Source: a virus. Taken from it: a stretch of DNA of 31,829 nt. The notes under the pieces were generated by a model, which saw nothing but the letters and a program-made list of their open reading frames with translations, was not told the origin of the DNA and did not search any database. Where the stretch lies: positions 1 through 31,829 of IMG/VR virus record IMGVR_UViG_3300022074_000216; one strand, given 5' to 3'. Of this stretch, positions 22,730 through 29,705 are shown one piece after another. The position numbers and the translations under genes were made by a program. The number at the start of each line of letters is the position of its first letter. Positions within the stretch are counted from its first letter, which is position 1.

Positions 22730-23287
22730 ATGTTGAAAAAACATCGAAGCTTTAGCTTAACCTGTGTTTTTAAAATGTTAATCACAATCAACAAAAGAGA
22801 TGCTCATCAGTCGCAGTTGATGGGTGCTGACACAGTTAAGCTGTGTGAAATGCAGGGATTTCCCCCTCGATTAGAAAACAAACGACAGTCTAGGGTAGAT
22901 GCAAACATCCTTGGTTTTAAAGCTGAGTTTGCGATAGCCCGTTTATTTCAGATAGATCCCCCAACCGTTAATGTGCTTACCGATGGTGGTGTTGATTTAT
23001 GGTTTGATGACATACCTATTGATGTCAAAACGACCAATAAAGAATACGGCCCTTTGGTATTCGACAATCCTGATAAGTTTCAGGCAGAGATTGCGATACT
23101 GGTCGGACAAACAGAACACAAAAACACGCTACGGGTTAATGGCTGGATGGATCGCGCTTCTTTCCTATCTAACTCTACGCCACATGATTACGGATACGGC
23201 CCTAGGATTAAGATGGAGATAGATGAGTTGCGACCTATAGAACAGTTATGGAAAGGTTTGATGCAAAGGAGATTTAAAAATGACTGA
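22730..23287 (+). CDS. PD-(D/E)XK nuclease-like protein
   Basis: A 185-residue protein. The core shows the PD-(D/E)XK pattern: a helix with Glu (FKAEFAIARLF), then GGVDLWFDD, then PIDVKTT (D-x-K on a strand). These line up as E, D and (I)D-V-K, the expected metal-binding set for the restriction-endonuclease fold. No sequence-specific recognition domain is apparent. The start is uncertain: ATG 22730 has GGGAGGG about 12 bases upstream, and in-frame ATG 22775 (MLITINKRDAHQSQL) looks like the conserved beginning. It heads the late operon and overlaps TerS by eight bases. Degradation of host DNA, end processing or packaging-linked resolution are possible roles. Confidence 0.68.
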   Translation: MLKKHRSFSLTCVFKMLITINKRDAHQSQLMGADTVKLCEMQGFPPRLENKRQSRVDANILGFKAEFAIARLFQIDPPTVNVLTDGGVDLWFDDIPIDVKTTNKEYGPLVFDNPDKFQAEIAILVGQTEHKNTLRVNGWMDRASFLSNSTPHDYGYGPRIKMEIDELRPIEQLWKGLMQRRFKND

Positions 23288-23714
23288 AGAAAGCCATTTC
23301 AAACGTCGCAAAGCAGAAATCAAAGCAGAAAAAAAGCGAACACAGCCTAGCAAAAAAACTTTGGCGTCTAATTCTCCTGGTGGCAGGAGTAAAGTAGGCC
23401 GCCCTAAAGGCGATGCGACTATTATCAATGAGTACAAAGCAAGGATGTTGTCATCTCCTAAGTCTAAGTATGTCCTTGATGCAATCTTTGATGCCGCGTT
23501 AGACAATGATCACAAAAATCAGTCTGCCGCATGGAAGTTGGTGATGGATAGAATCCTGCCTGTAGCCGCATTTGAAAAAGATGTCGTGCAAAATGGCGGC
23601 AAATCTGCTATTCAGATCAACATTACTGGGGTTGGCACTGCCTCTGTTAAAGAAGTCGATCCAACTTCTATAAAACCTACGGTTATTGATGGGGATAACG
23701 GTGAAATACTTTAA
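23280..23714 (+). CDS. terS: Terminase small subunit (putative)
   Basis: A 144-residue protein. The first 45 residues are very basic (FKRRKAEIKAEKKRTQ, then GGRSKVGRPKGDA), the GRPKG type of start common in small terminases of marine phages. The middle holds helices (INEYKARMLSSP, VLDAIFDAALDN, WKLVMDRILPVAAFEK) fitting a DNA-binding and oligomerisation domain. The C-terminus is acidic and may bind the large subunit. TerS recognises phage DNA and starts packaging. It lies 346 nt before terL, with a lysis enzyme between. The assignment rests on context plus composition. Confidence 0.7.
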   Translation: MTEESHFKRRKAEIKAEKKRTQPSKKTLASNSPGGRSKVGRPKGDATIINEYKARMLSSPKSKYVLDAIFDAALDNDHKNQSAAWKLVMDRILPVAAFEKDVVQNGGKSAIQINITGVGTASVKEVDPTSIKPTVIDGDNGEIL

Positions 23715-24045
23715 ACGAGAAGAATTTAACTGCACTCATACCAACAACAACGAAATGGATGACGCATTTCTAGAGAAATTAGACGAATTGCGCGAAGCCT
23801 GCGGCTTTCCTTTTGTGATTACCTCGGGTTACAGAGACCCTTCGCACCCCAACGAGGTCAATAAGGAAAATCTAGGCACGCATTCGCAGGGTATCGCCTG
23901 TGATATCCGCGTAACCAACGGTGTTGAGCGCATGAATATCGTCCATAACGCGCTAAAGCTAGGATTTGGCGGTATTGGAGTGGCTCGATCCTTTGTTCAC
24001 GTTGATAATCGTGACACAACCCCTGTTATGTGGACGTATTCTTAG
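23701..24045 (+). CDS. M15A-type zinc peptidase, probable endolysin
   Basis: A 114-residue protein. I take GTG 23701 (overlapping the TerS end by 14 nt); ATG 23689 is an alternative. The M15A pattern is complete: YFKREEFNCTHT at the N-terminus, LDELREACGFPFVITSGYR, then THSQGIACDIRV (His and Asp metal ligands, H-x6-D), GFGGIGVARSFVHVDNR (His of the last ligand). Members cut cell-wall peptides (L-alanyl-D-glutamate or D-Ala-D-Ala links). It is short, without signal peptide or binding domain, and should work with the holin. It is separated from the holin cassette, which is at 2839-3315. Confidence 0.85.
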   Translation: MKYFKREEFNCTHTNNNEMDDAFLEKLDELREACGFPFVITSGYRDPSHPNEVNKENLGTHSQGIACDIRVTNGVERMNIVHNALKLGFGGIGVARSFVHVDNRDTTPVMWTYS

Positions 24046-24060
24046 TGTTGTACGGCTCTA

Positions 24061-25311
24061 ATGGATCTTGATATTGAACTACTGCCCTGGCAACAACAGG
24101 TCTGGGCAGACAATACACGTTTTAAGATAGTTGCGGCTGGCAGACGGACGGGTAAGTCTCGTCTTGCCGCGTGGATGTTGATTGTTAATGGGCTTCAAGC
24201 CGATAGGGGTCATGTATTTTATGTCGCGCCCACCCAAGGACAGGCCAGAGACATCATGTGGCAGACCCTTCTTGAGCTTGGTCATCCTGTTATTGCTGGT
24301 AGTCACATCAATAATCTACAGATTAAACTGGTCAATGGAGCAACCATTAGTCTCAAGGGGGCCGATAGACCAGAGACGATGCGAGGTGTGTCGCTTAAGT
24401 TCCTAGTGCTAGACGAATACGCGGATATGAAGCCCGAAGTATTCGAGCAGATCCTGAGACCCGCATTGGCTGACCAAAAGGGCTGTGCGATGTTTATTGG
24501 GACGCCCATGGGCAGGAACCATTTCTACGAACTGTACAAATATGCGGAGTTAGGGGATGATCCGACGTACTGTGCCTGGCACTTTACTTCTTATGACAAT
24601 CCACTATTGGATAAAGATGAAATTGATATTGCTAAGAGGAGTATGTCTAGTTATGCGTTCCGTCAAGAATTTATGGCATCGTTTGAAGCTCGCGGTTCAG
24701 AAATGTTTAAGGAAGATTGGGTTAGGGTCGAAGCTGATAAAGATCCCGTCGGAGACTACTACATCGCCATCGACCTCGCCGGCTTCGAAGAAGTCAACAA
24801 AAAGCGCACCAAAAACCAAAAGCTCGACGAAACCGCGATCGCCGTCGTCAACGTCTCGGAAGAAGGCTGGTACGTCGAAAACATCATCTACGGCAGGTGG
24901 ACGCTCGACGAAACGGCCATCAAAATCTTCCAAGCCGTAAGAGATTACAAGCCGGTATCGGTAGGTATCGAAAGAGGCATAGCCAAGCAAGCGGTTATGT
25001 CTCCCTTAGTTGACCTACAAAAGAAGTACGGTACGTTTTTTCGGGTAGAAGAACTAACCCACGGCAACAAAAAGAAAACGGATCGTGTGATGTGGGCGCT
25101 ACAAGGTCGTTTTGAAAATGGCTATATCACACTCAATAAGGGTGAATGGAATGCAAGATTCCTTGACCAACTCTTCCAATTCCCTGATCCTTTGACCCAT
25201 GATGACTTGATAGACGCTCTGGCTTACATCGACCAGTTAGCGAAAGTAGTCTATGACTACGAATACGAAATAGATGACCACGACATCTTAGACATAGTGG
25301 CGGGATACTGA
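24061..25311 (+). CDS. terL: Terminase large subunit
   Basis: A 416-residue protein. ATPase: Walker A GRRTGKS (residues 27-33) after the adenine-binding LLPWQQQVW, Walker B FLVLDEYADM (Asp118, Glu119), coupling motif FIGTPMGRN (about 146-153). Nuclease: IAIDLAGFE with Asp238, SVGIERG with Glu304, and a C-terminal LTHDDLIDALAYI Asp cluster. TerL powers DNA translocation into the prohead and cuts concatemers. There is no obvious ribosome-binding site. Codons from 24745 to 24936 differ sharply from the rest of the gene (see findings); that segment spans Asp238 but keeps the frame and motif. Confidence 0.93.
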   Translation: MDLDIELLPWQQQVWADNTRFKIVAAGRRTGKSRLAAWMLIVNGLQADRGHVFYVAPTQGQARDIMWQTLLELGHPVIAGSHINNLQIKLVNGATISLKGADRPETMRGVSLKFLVLDEYADMKPEVFEQILRPALADQKGCAMFIGTPMGRNHFYELYKYAELGDDPTYCAWHFTSYDNPLLDKDEIDIAKRSMSSYAFRQEFMASFEARGSEMFKEDWVRVEADKDPVGDYYIAIDLAGFEEVNKKRTKNQKLDETAIAVVNVSEEGWYVENIIYGRWTLDETAIKIFQAVRDYKPVSVGIERGIAKQAVMSPLVDLQKKYGTFFRVEELTHGNKKKTDRVMWALQGRFENGYITLNKGEWNARFLDQLFQFPDPLTHDDLIDALAYIDQLAKVVYDYEYEIDDHDILDIVAGY

Positions 25312-25312
25312 C

Positions 25313-27325
25313 ATGGACGAAATATACGAACCAGATGCGTTAATGATTGAGCAGTCTGTTGAAGGCTGGGTAATGACAAAGTGTGAGAACTGGCGTGATT
25401 ACTATGAATCAAACTATGAAGCGCGTTTTGAAGAATACTATCGGCTTTGGCGTGGGATTTGGGATCCTTCTGATAGCGAGCGTCGGAGTGAGCGTAGCCG
25501 TATTATCTCTCCTGCTTTACAGCAAGCTGTCGAATCCAATGTTGCCGAACTAGAAGAAGCCACCTTCGGTAGAGGCAAGTGGTTCGATGTCTCCGATAAC
25601 TTTGGCGATACCTCTAGAGAGGACGTTCTTTTTTTAAGAAACAAACTTACCGAAGACTTTGAAGACTGCATGATCCGTAAGTCTGTTGCGGAATGCCTTA
25701 TCAATGCCGCCGTATTTGGTACGGGCATTGGTGAAATCGTCATTGAAGAAATGAAAGAGATGGCCCCTGCTACTCAGCCCATTATGGATGGGGATCTTCA
25801 AGCAGTTGGCGTTACGATCAATGATCGGGTCAAAGTAAAGCTACGCCCCGTCTTACCTCAGAACTTCTTGATTGATCCTGTAGCCACCAGTGTTGATGAG
25901 GCGTTGGGTGTTTGTATTGATGAGTTTGTTAGTCGTCACCAAGTTGAGCTATTGCAAGAGCAAGGTGTATACCGTGATACCTACATAGGATCTGCGGCTC
26001 CTGATACTGACCTTGAACCCGATCAAGACATTACGATCTACAACGACGACAAGGTTCGGCTTACTAAATACTACGGCCTCGTTCCTAGAGAGCTTCTTAA
26101 CGAAGCCTTAGATGAAGAGTCCGAAGGCGATAGCCAGTATGTAGAAGCTGTGGTCGTTATTGCTAACGGCGGGGTACTACTCAAAGCAGAAGCTAACCCG
26201 TACATGATGGGTGATAGGCCTGTTGTAGCATTCCCATGGGATGTAGTGCCTGGACGTTTTTGGGGAAGAGGCGTCTGTGAAAAGGGTTACAACAGCCAAA
26301 AAGCATTGGATACAGAACTCAGAGCGCGTATTGATGCGTTAAGTCTAACAATCCATCCAATGATGGCAATTGATGCTACCCGCCTACCAAGAGGTGCCAA
26401 GCCAGAAGTTAGACCAGGCAAGATGGTATTGACCAATGGAGATCCTAGAGAGGTACTCCAGCCATTTAACTTTGGTCAGGTAGGTCAGATTACGTTTGCA
26501 CAGGCTGGTGCATTACAGCAAATGGTTCAACAAGCTACAGGCGCGGTTGATTCAGCGGGTATTGCGGGCAGTGTCAACGGAGAGGCTACAGCGGCAGGAA
26601 TCAGCATGTCGCTCGGTGCTCTAATTAAACGACATAAACGCACACTAATTAACTTCCAGCAGTCTTTCTTGATTCCGTTTGTTAAGAAGGCCGCACATCG
26701 GTACATGCAGTTTGATCCTGAGAACTACCCTGTTGCCGACTACAAGTTTAATGCCAGTAGCACACTGGGCATCATTGCTCGTGAGTACGAAGTTACTCAG
26801 TTGGTACAGTTGTTGCAGACTATGGGCAAAGACTCACCGCTTTATACAACCTTGATTCAGTCTGTTGTAGACAACATGAACCTTTCTAACCGTGAGGAAC
26901 TGTTGGCGGCTATGACTCAAGCTATGCAACCTAACCCTCAGGCACAGCAAATGCAGATGCAGGCGCAACAAGCACAGTTGCAATTCCAGCAGTCACAAAC
27001 TGCGGCCTTGTCTGCACAAGCACAAGAGTCTGCGGCTAGAGCGCAGAAGCTTGCGGCTGAAGCGGCTGTGGTTCCACAAGAGCTTGAAATTGACAAGATC
27101 AATGCGGTTACTAGAAACTTGCGTGAAGGCGATCAAGAAGACAAAGAGTTTGAGCGTCGTATGAAGATTGCCGACACACTACTAAAAGAGAAGCAAATCC
27201 AAGGAAAAGAGAATGTTAACAGACAGAGAACTCCAAATGATTTACAGCAAGCTCAACGCCCAAATGGAGCCGTTGGCGCGCCAAGTCAAAGAACTCCAGG
27301 CCAAGGTGGAGGCTTTAACCAATGA
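25313..27325 (+). CDS. Portal (head-tail connector) protein
   Basis: A 670-residue protein starting one base after the terL stop. Conserved stretches: WRDYYESNYEARFEEYYRLW, RSRIISPALQQAVESNVAEL (membrane-distal wing helix), INAAVFGTGIGEIVIEE, LRPVLPQNFLIDPVA, YMMGDRPVVAFPWDVVPG, FWGRGVCEKGYNSQKALDTE (stem), and MSLGALIKRHKRTLINFQQS. The last ~130 residues are Gln/Ala-rich helix (a barrel-type extension, from QAQQMQMQAQQAQLQF). Length and order right after terL fit podovirus portals, the twelve-subunit ring at the capsid vertex. Its C-terminal 113 nt are also read in another frame as a 63-residue ORF. Confidence 0.9.
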   Translation: MDEIYEPDALMIEQSVEGWVMTKCENWRDYYESNYEARFEEYYRLWRGIWDPSDSERRSERSRIISPALQQAVESNVAELEEATFGRGKWFDVSDNFGDTSREDVLFLRNKLTEDFEDCMIRKSVAECLINAAVFGTGIGEIVIEEMKEMAPATQPIMDGDLQAVGVTINDRVKVKLRPVLPQNFLIDPVATSVDEALGVCIDEFVSRHQVELLQEQGVYRDTYIGSAAPDTDLEPDQDITIYNDDKVRLTKYYGLVPRELLNEALDEESEGDSQYVEAVVVIANGGVLLKAEANPYMMGDRPVVAFPWDVVPGRFWGRGVCEKGYNSQKALDTELRARIDALSLTIHPMMAIDATRLPRGAKPEVRPGKMVLTNGDPREVLQPFNFGQVGQITFAQAGALQQMVQQATGAVDSAGIAGSVNGEATAAGISMSLGALIKRHKRTLINFQQSFLIPFVKKAAHRYMQFDPENYPVADYKFNASSTLGIIAREYEVTQLVQLLQTMGKDSPLYTTLIQSVVDNMNLSNREELLAAMTQAMQPNPQAQQMQMQAQQAQLQFQQSQTAALSAQAQESAARAQKLAAEAAVVPQELEIDKINAVTRNLREGDQEDKEFERRMKIADTLLKEKQIQGKENVNRQRTPNDLQQAQRPNGAVGAPSQRTPGQGGGFNQ

Positions 27326-27404
27326 GCAACAGGGATCCCCGACTCGAGCGCGCAGGCGTAAGCGGGTTCAACAAGCCGAAGAGAACACCCAACCATCCCA
27401 CTAA
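27213..27404 (+). CDS. Overprinted small coiled-coil protein
   Basis: A 63-residue ORF, +1/+2 relative to the portal frame, whose ATG follows CAAGGAAAAGAGA (Shine-Dalgarno AAGGA, seven bases before ATG). It encodes a plausible coiled coil (MLTDRELQMIYSKLNAQME, then LARQVKELQAKVEALTNE) followed by a basic segment ARRRKR. It overlaps the end of the portal gene by 113 nt and the start of the next gene by 83 nt, so nearly all its length is overlapped; 27322-27325 is covered by all three. The heptad pattern with a good ribosome-binding site argues that it is real. A chance ORF of this size remains possible. Confidence 0.5.
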   Translation: MLTDRELQMIYSKLNAQMEPLARQVKELQAKVEALTNEQQGSPTRARRRKRVQQAEENTQPSH

Positions 27405-27606
27405 ATCGCATGTTGTAGTTGCGAAACAAGGTGATAAGATCAAGACAATTCGTTTTGGTCAGCAGGGAGTCAAAGGTGCAGGGAAGAACCCTAAAACCGC
27501 AAAGGATAAAGCGCGAAAAAAAAGTTACTATGCCCGACACAATGCTCAGGACTCAAATCCCAGTAAACTATCTGCGCGTTATTGGTCGCATAAGGTCAAA
27601 TGGTAA
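27322..27606 (+). CDS. Conserved small basic phage protein (DUF6321-like)
   Basis: A 94-residue basic protein starting at the ATGA overlap with the portal stop. Its opening MSNRDPRLERAGVSGFNKPK, then HPTKSHVVVAKQGDKIKTIR and RFGQQGVKGAG, with YARHNAQDSNPSKLSARYWS near the end, is a pattern I associate with phage structural-region proteins of the DUF6321 type. The Gly/Lys composition suggests nucleic-acid or capsid binding. It ends in a seven-base overlap with the following gene. Confidence 0.75.
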   Translation: MSNRDPRLERAGVSGFNKPKRTPNHPTKSHVVVAKQGDKIKTIRFGQQGVKGAGKNPKTAKDKARKKSYYARHNAQDSNPSKLSARYWSHKVKW

Positions 27607-27887
27607 TGGCTAAAGGCGTCAAGCATTACAAGCGTGATGGCACTGAACACAAAGGTGGCACACATAAAATGCCAGATGGGTCACTCCATTCTGGTAAGAC
27701 TCATGGTAAAACGTCGATAAAACTATTTCATTTTGATGATCTCTCGCAGAGAGCAAAGGAGAAAGCAATGCCTGGTTATGGAATGAAGACACCCAAAAAA
27801 ACGCCCCCATCAAAACCAAGAGGCAAATCGCCAGCCATGCCTAAGCGTGGTCAGCGCACAATGACTAATCGAAAAAAGAAGAAGTAG
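27600..27887 (+). CDS. Small basic protein with internal start (possible fused pair)
   Basis: The ORF starts at ATG 27600 (or the in-frame ATG 27606, product MAKGVKHYKRDGTEHKGG). The N-terminal half has KMPDGSLHSGKTHG. The C-terminal 39 residues, starting at Met57 (27768), are Lys/Pro-rich (MPGYGMKTPKKTPPSKPRG) and end NRKKKK. An ideal AAGGAG with 6-base spacing precedes Met57, so a separate small protein could be made from the same frame. In related phages, from memory, these halves occur as separate genes. Confidence 0.65.
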   Translation: MVMAKGVKHYKRDGTEHKGGTHKMPDGSLHSGKTHGKTSIKLFHFDDLSQRAKEKAMPGYGMKTPKKTPPSKPRGKSPAMPKRGQRTMTNRKKKK

Positions 27888-27889
27888 TC

Positions 27890-28075
27890 ATGCCTAAGGC
27901 AAAGGCAAAGCCAAAGCCTAAAAAGAAAAGTGCGATACCTGCGAATGTAAACAACAAGGCGCTTTATTCGCGGGTAAAGTCTGAGGCTAAACGTAAGTTT
28001 GATGTCTATCCCTCAGCGTATGCTAATGCTTGGCTGGTTAAGACCTATAAGAAGCGTGGTGGCACTTATGGCTAA
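27890..28075 (+). CDS. Small Lys-rich structural-region protein
   Basis: A 61-residue basic protein. The N-terminus is a Lys/Pro/Ala repeat (PKAKAKPKPKKKS). The conserved part is ALYSRVKSEAKRKFDVYPSA, then YANAWLVKTYKKRGGTY, known to me from many phages next to head genes. A DNA- or scaffold-binding role is plausible. It starts two bases after the previous stop and overlaps the next start by eight bases. Confidence 0.72.
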   Translation: MPKAKAKPKPKKKSAIPANVNNKALYSRVKSEAKRKFDVYPSAYANAWLVKTYKKRGGTYG

Positions 28076-28322
28076 AACGAAAGGCGGTCTTACTAATTGG
28101 TTTAAAGAAGAGTGGGTTGACGTTAAGACGGGCAAGCCTTGTGGTCGCAAGTCTGCCAAGAAAAGTAAGCGTCCTTATCCTTCTTGCAGGCCAAAAGCGG
28201 TGGCGGCTAAGATGACTGCGGCAGAAAAAAAGTCTTCAGCAAAGCGCAAGACTGGCCCTGCCAAGATTAAACATGCTGTAACAGCATCAGGTCGTCGCAG
28301 AAAGACAACCAAAAAAGCCTGA
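28068..28322 (+). CDS. DUF5872-like small basic protein
   Basis: An 84-residue protein with ATG 28068 chosen over an in-frame start at 27999 inside the previous gene. It has the conserved block GGLTNWFKEEWVDVKTGKPC, then GRKSAKKSKRPYPSC (Cys pair) and VAAKMTAAEKKSSAKRK, which matches DUF5872 from memory. The rest is Lys/Ala-rich. Related proteins also lie with the preceding family in phage and bacterial genomes. The function is unknown. Confidence 0.75.
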   Translation: MAKTKGGLTNWFKEEWVDVKTGKPCGRKSAKKSKRPYPSCRPKAVAAKMTAAEKKSSAKRKTGPAKIKHAVTASGRRRKTTKKA

Positions 28323-28356
28323 CATTTTTTAAAAACCGTGCTACAAGGCACATAAT
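28319..28356 (+). promoter_or_regulatory. Candidate promoter upstream of scaffold/capsid genes
   Basis: In the 55 bases before 28378, CTGACA (28319-28324) and TACAAG (28342-28347) are 17 bases apart, and CATAAT (28351-28356, five of six consensus bases) lies nearby. An AT-rich T6A5 segment is upstream, and GTGC/GCAC can pair around the -10 region. It is the longest gap in this part of the late operon, followed by GAGAG and ATAGGA before the next ATG. Confidence 0.35.
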
Positions 28357-28377
28357 CAACCAAAGAGAGATAGGAAT

Positions 28378-28632
28378 ATGACGCCTGAACTTGAGGAGTA
28401 CTTTAACAACTATAACGAACTGTTTAACCATGCTGGGTTTAAGCAGTTGACAGAAGAGTTAGCTAACAATGCAAGGCAGTTAGCGGATCTTCAAACAGTT
28501 AAAGATCAGGAGGAGTTGTTCTATCGCAAAGGCCAGGTTGCCGCTCTAGCTACAGTAATCAATCTAGAAGGAACGATTACTGCGGCGCGAGACCAGGCTG
28601 AAGCGGAAGGGCAAGAAGAGTTAGATGTATAA
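28378..28632 (+). CDS. Hypothetical head-region protein
   Basis: An 84-residue acidic helical protein (MTPELEEYFNNYNELFNHAG, then FKQLTEELANNARQLADLQT and REQVAALATVINLE-like helix GQVAALATVINLE). Phages of this type encode a similar small protein shortly before the scaffold. It starts after GATAGGA and ends in an eight-base overlap with the zinc-ribbon gene. Function unknown. Confidence 0.7.
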   Translation: MTPELEEYFNNYNELFNHAGFKQLTEELANNARQLADLQTVKDQEELFYRKGQVAALATVINLEGTITAARDQAEAEGQEELDV

Positions 28633-28855
28633 GATATACGACTTTCGCTGTGATTGCGGTCGTATATTTGAAAAGATGGTACGCAGTGGAGAGACAGTCA
28701 GTAGGTGCGACTGTGGCTTGACTGCTACTAAAATGCTGTCAGCGCCTAAATGCGTACTCGACGGATCTAGTGGGGACTTTCCAGGTCGCCACATGAAGTG
28801 GGTACGGGAACATGAAGAAGCTGGCAGAAAACGTAAATCTCCAAACGGAGTTTAA
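28625..28855 (+). CDS. FmdB-like zinc-ribbon protein
   Basis: A 76-residue protein opening MYKIYDFRCDCGRIFEKMV with a second CDCG at SRCDCGLTATKML. The two Cys pairs (residues 9/11 and 28/30) fit an FmdB-like zinc ribbon, here with one residue between Cys instead of two. The C-terminus is basic. In phages such small ribbons often sit by structural genes and may bind DNA or a virion protein. The role is unproven. Confidence 0.75.
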   Translation: MYKIYDFRCDCGRIFEKMVRSGETVSRCDCGLTATKMLSAPKCVLDGSSGDFPGRHMKWVREHEEAGRKRKSPNGV

Positions 28856-28857
28856 TT

Positions 28858-29688
28858 ATGTCTAGAGCAACGATGCTTGATCCGCACCTCGAAGAGGAGA
28901 ATGCGGAAAACATCGAAAACGAAGTCCAAGAGACTCAGCAGGCTGATGCAGAGGAATCTGTTGATGTTGTTGAGCAGACTCAAGACGCGGTAGAGACTGA
29001 CACTGACGACGATATTCCAGAGCAATACCGAGGTAAATCTCTGAAAGAAGTTGTTCAGATGCACCAAGAAGTTGAAAAGGTGATGAGTCGGCACTCTAAC
29101 GAGGTCGGTGAGCTTCGTAAGATAGTGGATGAGTACATTACTACTCAAACACCATCGCCAGCACCTCAACAGAATGTTGAGCCTGAAAGCGATATTGATT
29201 ATTTTACGGATCCTCAAGGAGCTGTTAACAGAGCAATTGATAACCATCCTAAGATTAAAGAGGCCCAGAAATACACTGAAGACTACAAGAAGCAGGCGGC
29301 GTTAGCGTCTTTGGGTAACAAACACCCAGACATGCAAACAATTCTTGCTGATCCGAAGTTTGCAGAGTGGATCGGGGCATCAAAGATTAGGACTCAATTA
29401 TTTGTAGAAGCTGACCAACAGTACAATGCTGACGCGGCTGATGAGCTATTTTCTCTCTGGAAAGAAAGAAAGGTAGTTGCACAGCAAACCGTTAATGTTG
29501 AAAAACAGGTGCGTAAGCAACAACTACGGGCGGCTAATACAGGTAAAGCTCGAGGCAGTGCCGAGTCAACCGCAAAGAAACAGTATCGCAGGGCCGACAT
29601 CATTAAACTGATGAAAACTGACCCCGAGCGTTACCAAGCCCTGTCAAATGAAATATTTCAGGCATACGCAGAGGGTCGAGTCAAATAA
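28858..29688 (+). CDS. Capsid scaffolding protein (putative)
   Basis: A 276-residue protein immediately before the coat gene. The first 70 residues are extremely acidic (ENAENIENEVQETQQADAEE), then come KSLKEVVQMHQEVEKVMSRH, a Pro/Gln linker, HPKIKEAQKYTEDYKKQ, a helical middle, and a basic C-terminus (KKQYRRADIIKLMKTDPERY, then QALSNEIFQAYAEGRVK). Acidic N-terminus, coiled-coil middle and basic C-terminus that binds coat protein are typical of phage scaffolds. The start at 28858 follows GGAG. Confidence 0.78.
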   Translation: MSRATMLDPHLEEENAENIENEVQETQQADAEESVDVVEQTQDAVETDTDDDIPEQYRGKSLKEVVQMHQEVEKVMSRHSNEVGELRKIVDEYITTQTPSPAPQQNVEPESDIDYFTDPQGAVNRAIDNHPKIKEAQKYTEDYKKQAALASLGNKHPDMQTILADPKFAEWIGASKIRTQLFVEADQQYNADAADELFSLWKERKVVAQQTVNVEKQVRKQQLRAANTGKARGSAESTAKKQYRRADIIKLMKTDPERYQALSNEIFQAYAEGRVK

Positions 29689-29705
29689 TCTGAAAGGAGA
29701 TTGAC

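Noticed and set aside
22399-22736. Open plus-strand frames (65-108 residues) in the divergent region
   Set aside because: All three frames are open over low-complexity DNA, products are Cys/Val/Leu-rich and unlike proteins, and no ribosome-binding site precedes them. The DNA is better read as regulatory.
24697-24990. 97-residue minus-strand ORF and Ser/Thr/Lys-rich plus-strand ORF over terL
   Set aside because: Both follow from the C-ending codon segment; no ribosome-binding site or domain. Kept only as a possible explanation for the codon anomaly.
28852-29247. 131-residue minus-strand ORF
   Set aside because: Antisense shadow of the acidic scaffold N-terminus; no ribosome-binding site.
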